The notes under the pieces: generated by a model
Seen by the model: the letters and a program-made list of their open reading frames with translations, nothing else
The model's database searches: none
Told to the model about the DNA's origin: nothing
Program-made: the position numbers and the translations under genes
Shown: positions 17,717-25,819 of the stretch, piece after piece
Numbering within the stretch: position 1 is the first letter of the stretch
How the letters are laid out: every line of letters begins with the position of its first letter
NCBI GenBank assembly: GCA_947478785.1
Contig: CANJXI010000030.1
Coordinates: 1 to 39,784 of the forward strand
Length of the DNA stretch: 39,784 nucleotides
Reading direction: 5' to 3'
Origin: Caulobacteraceae bacterium
GTDB lineage: Bacteria; Pseudomonadota; Alphaproteobacteria; Caulobacterales; Caulobacteraceae

Positions 17717-19500
17717 GCGCTGACGCCGCGCCGACGGACGCGATCCACCAGGCCTATGCCCTGCTGCAGCAGAAGGCCCCAGTGCAAGACATCCTCGCCC
17801 TGGTGGCCCACATCGACTCGGGCCACGGGCAGTTTGCCCAGGCCCAGTATGTGCGCGGAATCTGTGCGGCCCGGCTGGGCGACGTCCAGCGGGCCAAGGC
17901 GCTCTACATCGACGCGATCGGGCGGGGGCAGGACGGCGCAGTCTGGTTGAACCTGGCCGGCGCCGCGGCGGCGCTGGGCATGCCCGACGACGCCGTGTCG
18001 ATGCTACTCGGCCTGTTGCAGCGCATGCCCACGCCGCAACTCTTTCCGTTCGCCCGGCAACTCCTTGGCGTCACGGGCTTCGCCGACAAGGCGCCCGATC
18101 CCGGGAAGGACCTGGCCTTCAGCAAGCTCGTGCTGCCAACCCTGGCGATGCTCCTGGAACGGCGCGAGATGGATGGCGCCATGGGTCTCGAGAGCTTGCT
18201 CTACGAATACTATGTGAAGCCCACCGAGACAGAGGCCCACTTCGCCTGGTGCATGGCGCAGATAGCGCCTCTGTTCACCGCCGCGGCGCACGCTTGGCGC
18301 GCTCAGCTGCCACCCCTGCCCCAGCCTGCGCTCGAGCCGCCCTACAGGATCGGCTTCTTCATCCACAACGCCACGATGCTGGCCCATATCGAAGTGCTCC
18401 TGAACACGCTGAAAGGCTACCGGAGGCTCGACGAGCAGCCCTTTGAGCCCACGGTCTACTGCTTCTCCGGCAAGAGTCCGGAGATGGAGCAGGCGCTCGC
18501 CAGGCTGGGGGTTCGGCTGGTGATGCTGAACGAGCGCTTTCCGGAGACGCGCGACTCCGCCTGGCGCCGCATGCTGCGCCTTCGCGAACTCCTCTCGGAG
18601 GAGCGCGTCCAGGAACTCGTCTGGGTCAGCCTGGTGACCATGCTGCCGCTGGCCTTCGGCCTGCGCCTTGCGCCCGTCCAGACCTGGTGGGCCATGAAGT
18701 ACCGCAACTTCTCGCACCAGGACATCGACGGCTATGTCAGCGGCAGCGCGCTCACCCACTTTGGGATGCTCGCCGGGCGCATGTGGCGCATGGGCATGCT
18801 CGGCGTCGATGACTGGTACGACCCCAGCCTGGAGGACGAGGCCGCGGCGCTGAGGGTTGAACTGAGGGGCCGGGTGGTGCTGGCGACCTTTGCCCGCGAG
18901 GAAAAGATGGGTGACCCCGCTTATCTGCAGGCCCTGACGGCGATCCTCACCGCCCATCCCACTGCGGTCTTCCTGTGGGCCGGCCGGACGGAGAAGCCGG
19001 AGGTGGTGCAAGCCTTCCGCGCCGCGGGTGTCCTCGACAGGACCCGGTTCATCGGCTGGGTGAACACGCGGCTCTACGCCCAGGTCCCTGACATCTTCCT
19101 AGACAGCTTCCCGTTCCCCTGCGGCTTCACGCTTTTCCAGGCGATGGCGGCGGGAAAGGCGGCGGTGCTCTATGACTCGCCGGAGGCCGCCCAGACGGGC
19201 CTGTGGAATTTCCTGAAACCGCTTGTCGACGACGGGCAGGGGACCGTCGAGGAGCGCGCCGAACTCCAGGCCTTCATGGGCGACGAAGCAAATACCCTTA
19301 TCGCCGTCGCGCGCACGCCGGACGACTACGTTCGCCACGTCGGACGCCTGATCGAGGATCCGAAAGCCCGCGCCGCCGCCGGCGAGGCGTCACGCCGCTT
19401 CATGGCGCGCTATTTGTCGGACCCATGCGCCATGGCCGCTTCCTATGCGCGCCACTTCGTCGAACTCATCGAGGAGCGCGGCTCCATCGAACGGGGGTGA
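17713..19500 (+). CDS. TPR-containing glycosyltransferase, SPINDLY/GT41-like
   Basis: A 595-aa protein. Residues ~10-130 look like degenerate tetratricopeptide helices (QAQYVRGICAARLGDVQRAKALY, WLNLAGAAAALGMPDDAV). The second half is a GT-B glycosyltransferase: YRIGFFIHNAT, a donor-site-like FLWAGRTEKPEV, then RFIGWVNTRLYAQVPDIFLD and SFPFPCGFTLFQAMAAGKAAV, which resembles the GT41 motif DIFLDTFPYxxxTTxxDAL. TPR plus GT-B is the layout of O-GlcNAc-transferase-like enzymes and of the Caulobacter flagellin glycosyltransferase FlmG, so a protein acceptor is a reasonable guess. It starts in the stop of the HAD gene (ATGA) and ends 12 nt from the convergent aldolase gene. Confidence 0.8.
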   Translation: MSADAAPTDAIHQAYALLQQKAPVQDILALVAHIDSGHGQFAQAQYVRGICAARLGDVQRAKALYIDAIGRGQDGAVWLNLAGAAAALGMPDDAVSMLLGLLQRMPTPQLFPFARQLLGVTGFADKAPDPGKDLAFSKLVLPTLAMLLERREMDGAMGLESLLYEYYVKPTETEAHFAWCMAQIAPLFTAAAHAWRAQLPPLPQPALEPPYRIGFFIHNATMLAHIEVLLNTLKGYRRLDEQPFEPTVYCFSGKSPEMEQALARLGVRLVMLNERFPETRDSAWRRMLRLRELLSEERVQELVWVSLVTMLPLAFGLRLAPVQTWWAMKYRNFSHQDIDGYVSGSALTHFGMLAGRMWRMGMLGVDDWYDPSLEDEAAALRVELRGRVVLATFAREEKMGDPAYLQALTAILTAHPTAVFLWAGRTEKPEVVQAFRAAGVLDRTRFIGWVNTRLYAQVPDIFLDSFPFPCGFTLFQAMAAGKAAVLYDSPEAAQTGLWNFLKPLVDDGQGTVEERAELQAFMGDEANTLIAVARTPDDYVRHVGRLIEDPKARAAAGEASRRFMARYLSDPCAMAASYARHFVELIEERGSIERG

Positions 19501-19512
19501 GCGTGCCTTGGC

Positions 19513-20451
19513 CTACCCGCCGGCGAAATCCGCGGTCAGGCTCCGGGGTCGCTCAAGATAGAGATCGCGGAAGACCACCTCGCGGCTGCGGCCGCCGGCC
19601 AGCAGCCGGGCAAGATGGCGCGAGTGGGTGCCGGTGAGACCCAGCGCCACATTCCAGTAGTCATAGGGCTGGCCGACGCGCCGCGAAAACTCCTCGGCCA
19701 GGGCGATGACCGCGGATATCCGATCCGGATCGTCCAGCGTCAGGAGACTGAGCAGGATCTCGGTCGGCGCATTGCCTCCGGACCGGCCGAAGCCGCCCAG
19801 CGTGCCGTCGATGAAGGCATAACCGAGTTCAGCGGCCTGCAGACAGTTCGGGATGGCCGATTGCAAGTTGTTGTGGCCATGGAAACCACGGGCCCCGGCC
19901 CAGTTGCCGTCGAAGTGGGTCAGCGCCGCCGCTGTGCGCGCGCCGTAGAGGCAGCCGGCGGAGTCGACGTAGTAGCAGCCCGCGGTCTCGTAGGCGGCCA
20001 GGCGTTCAAGCACGCCCTCGATCTCGTCCGGCGGCCAGATCGATGTCGCCATCAGGAACGGAAAGACTTCGACCCTTCGTCCACGCAGGACCTCCATCAC
20101 CTCCAGGCTCGCCTCGACCGTATTGTCCTGGATGCCGACACGGATGAACTGCGCACCGTCGGCCACGCACCGGCCGACTTCGTCCAGAGTCGCGTTGCCG
20201 GCGATCAGGAAGCAGCCGACCTTGCTCGCCCCCGCGCTCGAAAGCGCCGCCTCCAGGTATGCCCCGTCGCTCGCGCCGGCGGCCTTGCCATGGAGCCGCG
20301 CCCCGCCCAGGCCCAGCCCATGGCCGACCTCGATGTGCGAGACCCCGACCTCAGCCAAGCCCTTCGTGATCGTCCGGGTGGTGTCCAGGTCGAGCATGAA
20401 GTCGACCACATAACTCGAATCCCGAAGCGTGCAGTCGAATACTGTCGTCAT
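19513..20451 (-). CDS. HMGL-like (DRE-TIM) aldolase
   Basis: A 312-aa TIM-barrel protein of the HMG-CoA lyase / 4-hydroxy-2-oxovalerate aldolase superfamily. It begins FDCTLRDSSYVVDF, with the metal- and substrate-binding Arg10-Asp11, and has the metal pair His191-x-His193 in GFHGHNNLQSA. A Tyr replaces the catalytic His found in DmpG-type aldolases (LRDSSY versus LRDGSH), as in the aldolase-like proteins I recall from O-antigen and glycan clusters. It probably makes or cleaves a short keto- or hydroxy-acid, possibly an acyl ornament. Convergent with the TPR-GT gene; divergent from the oxygenase at 20605. Confidence 0.82.
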   Translation of the reverse strand: MTTVFDCTLRDSSYVVDFMLDLDTTRTITKGLAEVGVSHIEVGHGLGLGGARLHGKAAGASDGAYLEAALSSAGASKVGCFLIAGNATLDEVGRCVADGAQFIRVGIQDNTVEASLEVMEVLRGRRVEVFPFLMATSIWPPDEIEGVLERLAAYETAGCYYVDSAGCLYGARTAAALTHFDGNWAGARGFHGHNNLQSAIPNCLQAAELGYAFIDGTLGGFGRSGGNAPTEILLSLLTLDDPDRISAVIALAEEFSRRVGQPYDYWNVALGLTGTHSRHLARLLAGGRSREVVFRDLYLERPRSLTADFAGG

Positions 20452-20496
20452 GGGTCCTCAGGGAGAGGAAACACCCCGCGCCTCTCGAGACGGCGC

Positions 20497-20526
20497 TTGT
20501 AGGTCAATCTCAGGCCGGCACATAAT
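20497..20526 (+). promoter_or_regulatory. Candidate sigma-70-type promoter for the 20.6-25.8 kb operon
   Basis: TTGTAG (20497-20502) and CATAAT (20521-20526) are separated by 18 nt in the gap between the aldolase and oxygenase starts. It would drive a six-gene plus-strand run. Prediction by eye only. Confidence 0.3.
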
Positions 20527-20604
20527 GGATTCCTAACCCTCTACGCCTGCAATATGACGCATGGCTCCGCAGGTGTAGCGGGCGGATTACTCTGGACAGC
20601 GGCG

Positions 20605-21390
20605 ATGGATATGAACGCGGACCACGCTCGCCGAGGCGTCCACGAGATCGAAGCGCCGGGCGCCATTCTCCGCGACCAGGCGGCCTATGTCGGGATGGCG
20701 GAGATGTTGCGGCAGGGACAGGTCCTGGTCAGCCGCAACGTCCTGTCGGCCGAACTGACGCGGCGGATCACCCACTATCTCGCGGGGATCGGCCGATCGT
20801 CGCTCCCCAACTGGCGCCCGATCGAGCCGGGCTGTCCCAACTTCCACCGCCTGAACTGGAACGACGAGCGGGCCTATGTGCACGCGGCCTTCCACCAGTT
20901 CTCGTTCTTCCCCTGGAACCAGGACGTCTTCGGTCTCTTCGGGATGCTGGACGACGTGTTCCGGCTACGGAACAGGCTGTGCGGGGCCGGCGAGACGGCG
21001 TTCCTTTCCGGCGATCCCTCCGAGGGCGCCGTCGCGCGGTTCTCGGCGCAGTTCTATCCCCGCGGGGGCGGACACATGGCCGGCCACATTGATCCGGCCG
21101 GCGAGTATCAACTGGTCGTGCCGACGCTGGTCATGTCGGCGCATGGAGAGGATTTCACGGACGGCGGCCTCTGGGTCGAGCTTCCCGATGGCCTGCGTCT
21201 GCAGGTCGATCCGCTGGTGGGCCCAGGCGACGTCATCTGGTTCCATCCGCAACGGCCGCACGGCGTGCAGGCGGTCGATCCTGAGGCCACGCTCGACTGG
21301 ACCGCCTTCCGCGGTCGGTGGTCGGCGATCCTCGCGGTGAACGGCCTTCCCGGCAACGCCGCCCGCGCGGGTGTCGAGATCGGAGGCTAG
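20605..21390 (+). CDS. Probable Fe(II)/2-oxoglutarate-type oxygenase
   Basis: A 261-aa protein with a double-stranded beta-helix look. The likely iron triad is His161-x-Asp163 (GHIDPAGEYQ) and His219 (PQRPHGVQAV), preceded by SAQFYPRGGGHMAGH; a downstream Arg (FRGRWSAI) could hold 2-oxoglutarate. This suggests hydroxylation of a small molecule or sugar in the glycan pathway. The start is uncertain: ATG at 20605 fits the conserved region, and ATG at 20554 would add 17 residues; neither has a strong ribosome site. First gene of a tightly packed plus-strand operon. Confidence 0.68.
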   Translation: MDMNADHARRGVHEIEAPGAILRDQAAYVGMAEMLRQGQVLVSRNVLSAELTRRITHYLAGIGRSSLPNWRPIEPGCPNFHRLNWNDERAYVHAAFHQFSFFPWNQDVFGLFGMLDDVFRLRNRLCGAGETAFLSGDPSEGAVARFSAQFYPRGGGHMAGHIDPAGEYQLVVPTLVMSAHGEDFTDGGLWVELPDGLRLQVDPLVGPGDVIWFHPQRPHGVQAVDPEATLDWTAFRGRWSAILAVNGLPGNAARAGVEIGG

Positions 21391-21401
21391 GGCCGCCCGT
21401 G

Positions 21402-22331
21402 ATGCTCAGCCTCGACCTCCCCAAGGCGACCCTGGTCGCCCAGCCAGTTCCCGGCGTCCCCTGGATGGCCGGCGGGCTAGGCGCGTTCTTTCCCCGCCTC
21501 ACGAGCGACGGGCATCTGGAGCTGCTGGTGAGCGGCCGCGACGCGGGGGGCGAAAGCCGCATCGGGGCCATGACCTTCGAATGGGGCGACCCGCCCCGCC
21601 TGCTGCACGTCTCCGAACCGCTGCTGGACCGGGGCGCGCTGGGCGCCTTCGACATGAACGGCGCCGGCTACCCCTGGCTCGTCCAGCACGAGGGCGCACA
21701 ACGGATGTTCTATGTCGGCTGGATGCGCCTGGGCGGCGGCGTCCCGTTCCGCAACCAGCTCGGCCTGGCCGAGCGCCTGGGCCACAACGGCCCCTTCCGC
21801 CGGATGTCACAGGCGAGTTGGTTTCCGGCGACGGACCGCGAACCGATCGGGACGGGATCCTGCGCCGTCGATCGTCTGCCCAGCGGGCTGTGGCGCATGC
21901 TGTACGTGAACTTCGTGGGCTGGGAGCGTCAGAGCGATAGCGTCAGCCACCGCTACAACGTGCGGCAGGCGTTCTCCGACGACGGGCTGACCTTCGACCG
22001 CGAGACGTCGAGCGTCGCCATCGAACTCGAGGGCGACGAGGTCGCCATCGGCACGCCGGCGCCGCGCTGGGTAGGCGGCGGCCAAGAGATCCTGTTCACC
22101 GCGCGCGTCCGCGACTATCGCCTCTATTCCGTCCCCGTGACCGACGATGGGGAGATCCTCAGAAGCCGCACCCGCCTGGACATCCCCGCCGGAAGCTGGG
22201 ACGGGGAGATGCAGGGCTATCCCAAACTGTTGCATCGCGCCGGGCAGGACTGGCTTTTCTACTGCGGCGATGGCTATGGACGGGCGGGAATTGGCATGGT
22301 CCCCCTGCCTGCGCGCCTCTTGGCGAAGTGA
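21402..22331 (+). CDS. Unknown protein, probable five-bladed beta-propeller (glycosidase-like fold)
   Basis: I do not recognise a named family. The 309-aa protein has repeating strand-turn units of the kind seen in GH32/43/130-like propellers: LVSGRDAGGESRIGAMTF, MFYVGWMRLGGG, WRMLYVNFVGWE, ILFTARVRDYRLYSVPV, DWLFYCGDGYGRAGIG. Conserved-looking acids (DMNGAGYPW, DGEMQGYP) could act on a carbohydrate. It has no signal peptide, so it is probably cytosolic and may process a sugar or nucleotide sugar. A GTG at 21399 directly before the ATG is an alternative start; GGAGG lies at 21382-21386. Its TGA overlaps a possible GTG start of the next gene. Confidence 0.62.
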   Translation: MLSLDLPKATLVAQPVPGVPWMAGGLGAFFPRLTSDGHLELLVSGRDAGGESRIGAMTFEWGDPPRLLHVSEPLLDRGALGAFDMNGAGYPWLVQHEGAQRMFYVGWMRLGGGVPFRNQLGLAERLGHNGPFRRMSQASWFPATDREPIGTGSCAVDRLPSGLWRMLYVNFVGWERQSDSVSHRYNVRQAFSDDGLTFDRETSSVAIELEGDEVAIGTPAPRWVGGGQEILFTARVRDYRLYSVPVTDDGEILRSRTRLDIPAGSWDGEMQGYPKLLHRAGQDWLFYCGDGYGRAGIGMVPLPARLLAK

Positions 22332-22345
22332 TCGAGCGGCTAGGG

Positions 22346-23152
22346 ATGAACGACGAAGTTCCGCTCTTCGACAGCCACGGCGGCGCAACCCTCGACGGCG
22401 CGTGGCTCGACGGCCGCCCGGGCCAGACCTTCGCGGACCTTCGCCAGGCCATGACGGAAGCCGGCTTCATCGGCGGCCTCATCCAGGGCCTGCCCGGTGT
22501 CGGAGGCTATGATCATCGGGAATTCGCCGAGGCGACGCTCGCCTGCCAACGGCTCTGGCCGGTCGCGGCGTGGGACGGTTCCGAGGCCGAAACCACGGAC
22601 ACCCAAATGGCCGCCCTGAAGGCGATGGGCTTCGTCGGCGTGCACGCCCATCCCCGCGCCGCCGGCGTGGGGCCGGACGAGCCGAGGTTCCACGCCCTCC
22701 TGCGTTCGGCCGCCGCGGCGGGCCTTCCCGTGTTCTACTGCACCTACCAGTTCGCCGACGTCGACGCGGGCCTGCCGGTCGATCCGCTTCCCCACCTGGC
22801 GGCGGCGCTGCGCCAGGCGCCCGACGCCCGCCTAGTGCTCCTGCACGGCGGCACCGTCGAGGTGCTGCGCTATGCCGAGTTCACCCGCGCCAATCCGCGC
22901 GTGCTGCTCGACCTGTCCTTCACTCTGATGCGCTACGCCGGCGCCTCGATCGACGCGGATCTCGGATATATCTTCCGCACGCTGGACCGCCGCGTCTGCA
23001 TCGGCACCGACGCCCCGGAATATTCACCCGCCGACGTGCGGGCCCGGTTCGAGGCGCTGACGGCGGGACTGCCCCTGAACAAGCGCCTCAACATCGCCGG
23101 CCGCAGCCTGACGCGGTTCCTGGGCCTCGACCTCTACCCGGCGGGAGAGTGA
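22346..23152 (+). CDS. Amidohydrolase-family (TIM-barrel) protein with reduced metal motif
   Basis: A 268-aa protein resembling amidohydrolase_2/TatD-type barrels: an N-terminal FDSHGG, then GFVGVHAHPRA, LVLLHGGTVEVL, VLLDLSFTL and the late strand CIGTDAPEYSP with the typical Asp. The first metal motif is DSHGG instead of the usual DxHxH, so one metal ligand is missing and metal binding may differ. The role is probably hydrolysis or decarboxylation of a pathway intermediate. ATG at 22346 was chosen; a GTG at 22328, overlapping the preceding stop, is possible and would couple translation. The next gene begins 2 nt after this stop. Confidence 0.72.
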   Translation: MNDEVPLFDSHGGATLDGAWLDGRPGQTFADLRQAMTEAGFIGGLIQGLPGVGGYDHREFAEATLACQRLWPVAAWDGSEAETTDTQMAALKAMGFVGVHAHPRAAGVGPDEPRFHALLRSAAAAGLPVFYCTYQFADVDAGLPVDPLPHLAAALRQAPDARLVLLHGGTVEVLRYAEFTRANPRVLLDLSFTLMRYAGASIDADLGYIFRTLDRRVCIGTDAPEYSPADVRARFEALTAGLPLNKRLNIAGRSLTRFLGLDLYPAGE

Positions 23153-23153
23153 C

Positions 23154-23819
23154 GTGGACCCGCAGGAGAAGGACGCCAACCGCCAGCGCTACGAGGTCCG
23201 CCACGCCGAGTTCGGCTACGACGAGCGCACGCTCGGCTGGACCAAGGGACGCCACAAACTGCGCTACGAAATCCTTCTGTCATCGTGGCCTGAGGCGACG
23301 CAGTCCGTGCTCGATGTCGGCTGTGGCTTCGGCGACATGGCGGCGTACTGCCACGAAAGCGGGCGCGGCCACTGGCGTTATACCGGCATCGACATCGTGC
23401 CGGCCCTGATCGCTGAGGGTCACGCTCACCATCCGGGCGTCGATCTGCGGCTGCATGATATGGACGACGCCGGGTTGCCGGACGGATACGATGTGATCGT
23501 CGCGTCCGGGGTCTTTTCGCATCGCCTGAAGGACAACATGGCCTTCATCGAACGCGCCTTCGAGCGGTTCGCAGAAGCCGCAGGGATCGGTTTCGCGGCC
23601 AACTTCATGTCGCCCGCCGCCGACGTCCGATACGATAACCTTTTCTATCCCGACCCCGGCGCGATCTTCGATATCGCCCGGCGGTACAGCAAACGCATCA
23701 CCCTACGCCACGACTACATGCCCTTCGAATACACGGTGCAGGTCCATGTGGACGACGCCTTCAGCTCGGATTCCGTGGTGTTCGAGCCCTACGAGGGCTT
23801 GATCGACCGCGCCCGGTGA
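23154..23819 (+). CDS. Class I SAM-dependent methyltransferase
   Basis: A 221-aa protein with a clear AdoMet-binding motif I, VLDVGCGFGDMA, at about residues 52-63, then YTGIDIVPALI (acidic strand 2 residue) and YDVIVASGVFSH. The N-terminus (QRYEVRHAEFGYDERTLGW) and C-terminus (FYPDPGAIFDIARR, MPFEYTVQVHVDD) resemble methyltransferases of glycan clusters. It likely methylates a sugar or its acyl group. The start is GTG at 23154 with GGGAG about 6 nt upstream. The stop overlaps the next start (GTGA). Confidence 0.85.
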   Translation: MDPQEKDANRQRYEVRHAEFGYDERTLGWTKGRHKLRYEILLSSWPEATQSVLDVGCGFGDMAAYCHESGRGHWRYTGIDIVPALIAEGHAHHPGVDLRLHDMDDAGLPDGYDVIVASGVFSHRLKDNMAFIERAFERFAEAAGIGFAANFMSPAADVRYDNLFYPDPGAIFDIARRYSKRITLRHDYMPFEYTVQVHVDDAFSSDSVVFEPYEGLIDRAR

Positions 23820-25051
23820 CCGGCCGCCCCACCGTGATGGTGCTTGGCGCCGGCCGACCCATCGTCGGCTCGGTGAAGGCGCTGAAGGAATCGGGTTTCC
23901 GCTGCATCGTCGTCGACGATCTGCCACGGCCGTTCGCCTTCGACGTCGCCGATCTTGGCGTCGCCTGCGCCATCGACGACGTGGACGGGCTCGAACAGAT
24001 CCTTGACCAGGTGGGTGGCGTGGACGGGGCCGTCGCGACCAACGAAGCCGGCGTCTCCTCGATCGCCGCGCTCGCCGCGCGTGGACGAATTCGCGGTGGC
24101 GCCCAGGCGACCGCCGCCCGGCTCGCCAGCAAGCTCCGCCAGCGGCAGGAGATCAATAGCCGCTGCCCTGCCTGGGAAGTGCCGTTCCGGCTCGTCGAAA
24201 GCGTCCAGGACGTCATCGCCGCCGGATCTGCGTTGGGTTGGCCGGTGATCCTGAAACCTGACGTCAGCGGCGGCGGCTCACGGGGCGTCAGTCTGGTCCA
24301 AACACCAGACGACGCTGAAAACGCGCTGGCCTTCGCGCGCGACGCGGCCGCGGGTTCGGCGGTGCTGGCGGAGCGCGCCCTCGACGGCCCGCAGTTCAGC
24401 GCCGAGGTGCTGGTCGCCGAGGGCCGGACGCAGGTGGTCGCCATTGGCCGCAAGCGAAAATCCAGGGCGCCCTACCGCGTGGATCTCGCCGTGATCTATC
24501 CCGGCCTCGAAGGCGACCTGGCCGCCGCGGCGGAGCGTATGCTGACGGATGTCGTCCAGGCCGTGGGCCTGACGGACTCGGCGGCCCACGTGGAGTTCGC
24601 CCTAACCGCCGATGGCCCACGGCCGATCGAGGTGGGCGGGCGCGTCGGCGGCGGCTTCACGTCGATGCTGGCCGCCCACGCCAGCGGCTGCGACCCCTTC
24701 GTTCAGGCCGCGCGACTGGCCTGCGGCCTGCGGGTTCAATGGCCCGATCCGACAGCCAGCTCGAAGGGCGCCGTCTATGGCTTCCTCACCTACCCGCCGG
24801 GGCAGGCGGTCGGTCATCTCATCCCGAGTCACATAGTGGACGACCCGCGCGTGCTCGACGCCTTCCTGTTCCTGCCGGCCGACGGCGTGGTGAAGCCACT
24901 TCAATGGACCTCGCAGCGCATCGGGATGATGGCGGTGACCGGCGACACGGCGGCCGACGCGCTCGCCTATTTCGACACGGTGTCGCGGGGTCTTACCGTG
25001 AAGTACGCTGACGGCCAGGCGCGCGGGCCGCTGACCGACAACGCGGAATAG
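23816..25051 (+). CDS. ATP-grasp carboxylate-amine ligase family protein
   Basis: A 411-aa protein. An N-terminal Rossmann-like preATP-grasp domain (VMVLGAGRPIVGSVKAL) is followed by the ATP-grasp core: WPVILKPDVSGGGSRGVSLV (Lys near residue 147 and the glycine loop), the hinge VLAERALDGPQFSAEVLV, and the metal site AHVEFALTADGPRPIEVGGRVGGG near 260-280. Such enzymes activate a carboxylate as acyl phosphate and join it to an amine. In this cluster the amine may be an amino sugar made by the aminotransferase at 27671. The start is GTG at 23816, overlapping the methyltransferase stop. Confidence 0.85.
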   Translation: MTGRPTVMVLGAGRPIVGSVKALKESGFRCIVVDDLPRPFAFDVADLGVACAIDDVDGLEQILDQVGGVDGAVATNEAGVSSIAALAARGRIRGGAQATAARLASKLRQRQEINSRCPAWEVPFRLVESVQDVIAAGSALGWPVILKPDVSGGGSRGVSLVQTPDDAENALAFARDAAAGSAVLAERALDGPQFSAEVLVAEGRTQVVAIGRKRKSRAPYRVDLAVIYPGLEGDLAAAAERMLTDVVQAVGLTDSAAHVEFALTADGPRPIEVGGRVGGGFTSMLAAHASGCDPFVQAARLACGLRVQWPDPTASSKGAVYGFLTYPPGQAVGHLIPSHIVDDPRVLDAFLFLPADGVVKPLQWTSQRIGMMAVTGDTAADALAYFDTVSRGLTVKYADGQARGPLTDNAE

Positions 25052-25069
25052 ACCGGCGCAGGAGTACAT

Positions 25070-25819
25070 ATGGCCGTCACCGCCAACGCATTGCCGCTGT
25101 TTGGGCGCGTCCTGCAGGTCGTGCGCAAACAGCTGCGCGCCGCAGTCGCACCGGGCGCTCCGATAAAACTCCTCTCGCTGGGCTATATCGACTTCGTGGT
25201 GTCGAAGGACGACGTGGAGCGTGTCTTCGGAGCCCAGGTGGCCGAGGTGGTCGGGATCAGGGCGGACTCGCAAACGATCGCCGCATGGCACCGTAGCCAG
25301 TCCAGCGTCATCGATGCCGACGCGCTGTTCCGCGCCCTGGGTTTCGAGCCGCATTACCTGGACATCGCCGTCATCCGCGGCGGCGAGATCGTCCAGGACC
25401 TCAACGAGCCCCTCGCGCCCGAACTCGTGGGCGCGTTCGACGTGGTGATCGATTCAGGGACGCTGGAACACTGTTTCAACATCGCCCAGGCCGTCGCCAA
25501 CGTGGCCATGGCGGTGCGGGTTGGCGGGATCGTCCACCACGGCAATCCTATGGTGATGATCAACCATGGCTTCTACAATTTCTCGCCGGCCTTCTATCAC
25601 GACTTCTACCGGGCCAACGGCTTCGAGATGCTGGACATGTACGCTGTGGAACAGCCGCCTGGCGAGGTCCGCCTGACCCGCCTGGATGGCGTCCAGCGCA
25701 TCAAATTCCGCGATCCCATCGAGAAGATCATCCAGGTCATCGCGCGCAAGATCGAAGACACCCCGACCAGATGGCCGACCCAGACGAAATATGTCCAGAA
25801 CCCGAACCTATCGGCCTAG
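25070..25819 (+). CDS. Methyltransferase-like protein of the WPTQTKY-x2-NPNL family (copy A)
   Basis: A 249-aa protein of unknown function. The fold looks like a class I methyltransferase: QDLNEPLAPELVGAFDVVIDSGTLEHCFN matches the strand 4 / post-motif region of SAM enzymes. The glycine-rich motif I is instead replaced by LLSLGYIDFVVS, so AdoMet binding is uncertain. Distinctive blocks are NHGFYNFSPAFYHDFY and the terminal WPTQTKYVQNPNLSA. A paralogue at 34765 shares all of these. The start is ATG at 25070 with GGAG 5 nt upstream. Last gene of the plus-strand operon; its stop overlaps the convergent PhyH gene by 12 nt. Confidence 0.78.
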   Translation: MAVTANALPLFGRVLQVVRKQLRAAVAPGAPIKLLSLGYIDFVVSKDDVERVFGAQVAEVVGIRADSQTIAAWHRSQSSVIDADALFRALGFEPHYLDIAVIRGGEIVQDLNEPLAPELVGAFDVVIDSGTLEHCFNIAQAVANVAMAVRVGGIVHHGNPMVMINHGFYNFSPAFYHDFYRANGFEMLDMYAVEQPPGEVRLTRLDGVQRIKFRDPIEKIIQVIARKIEDTPTRWPTQTKYVQNPNLSA

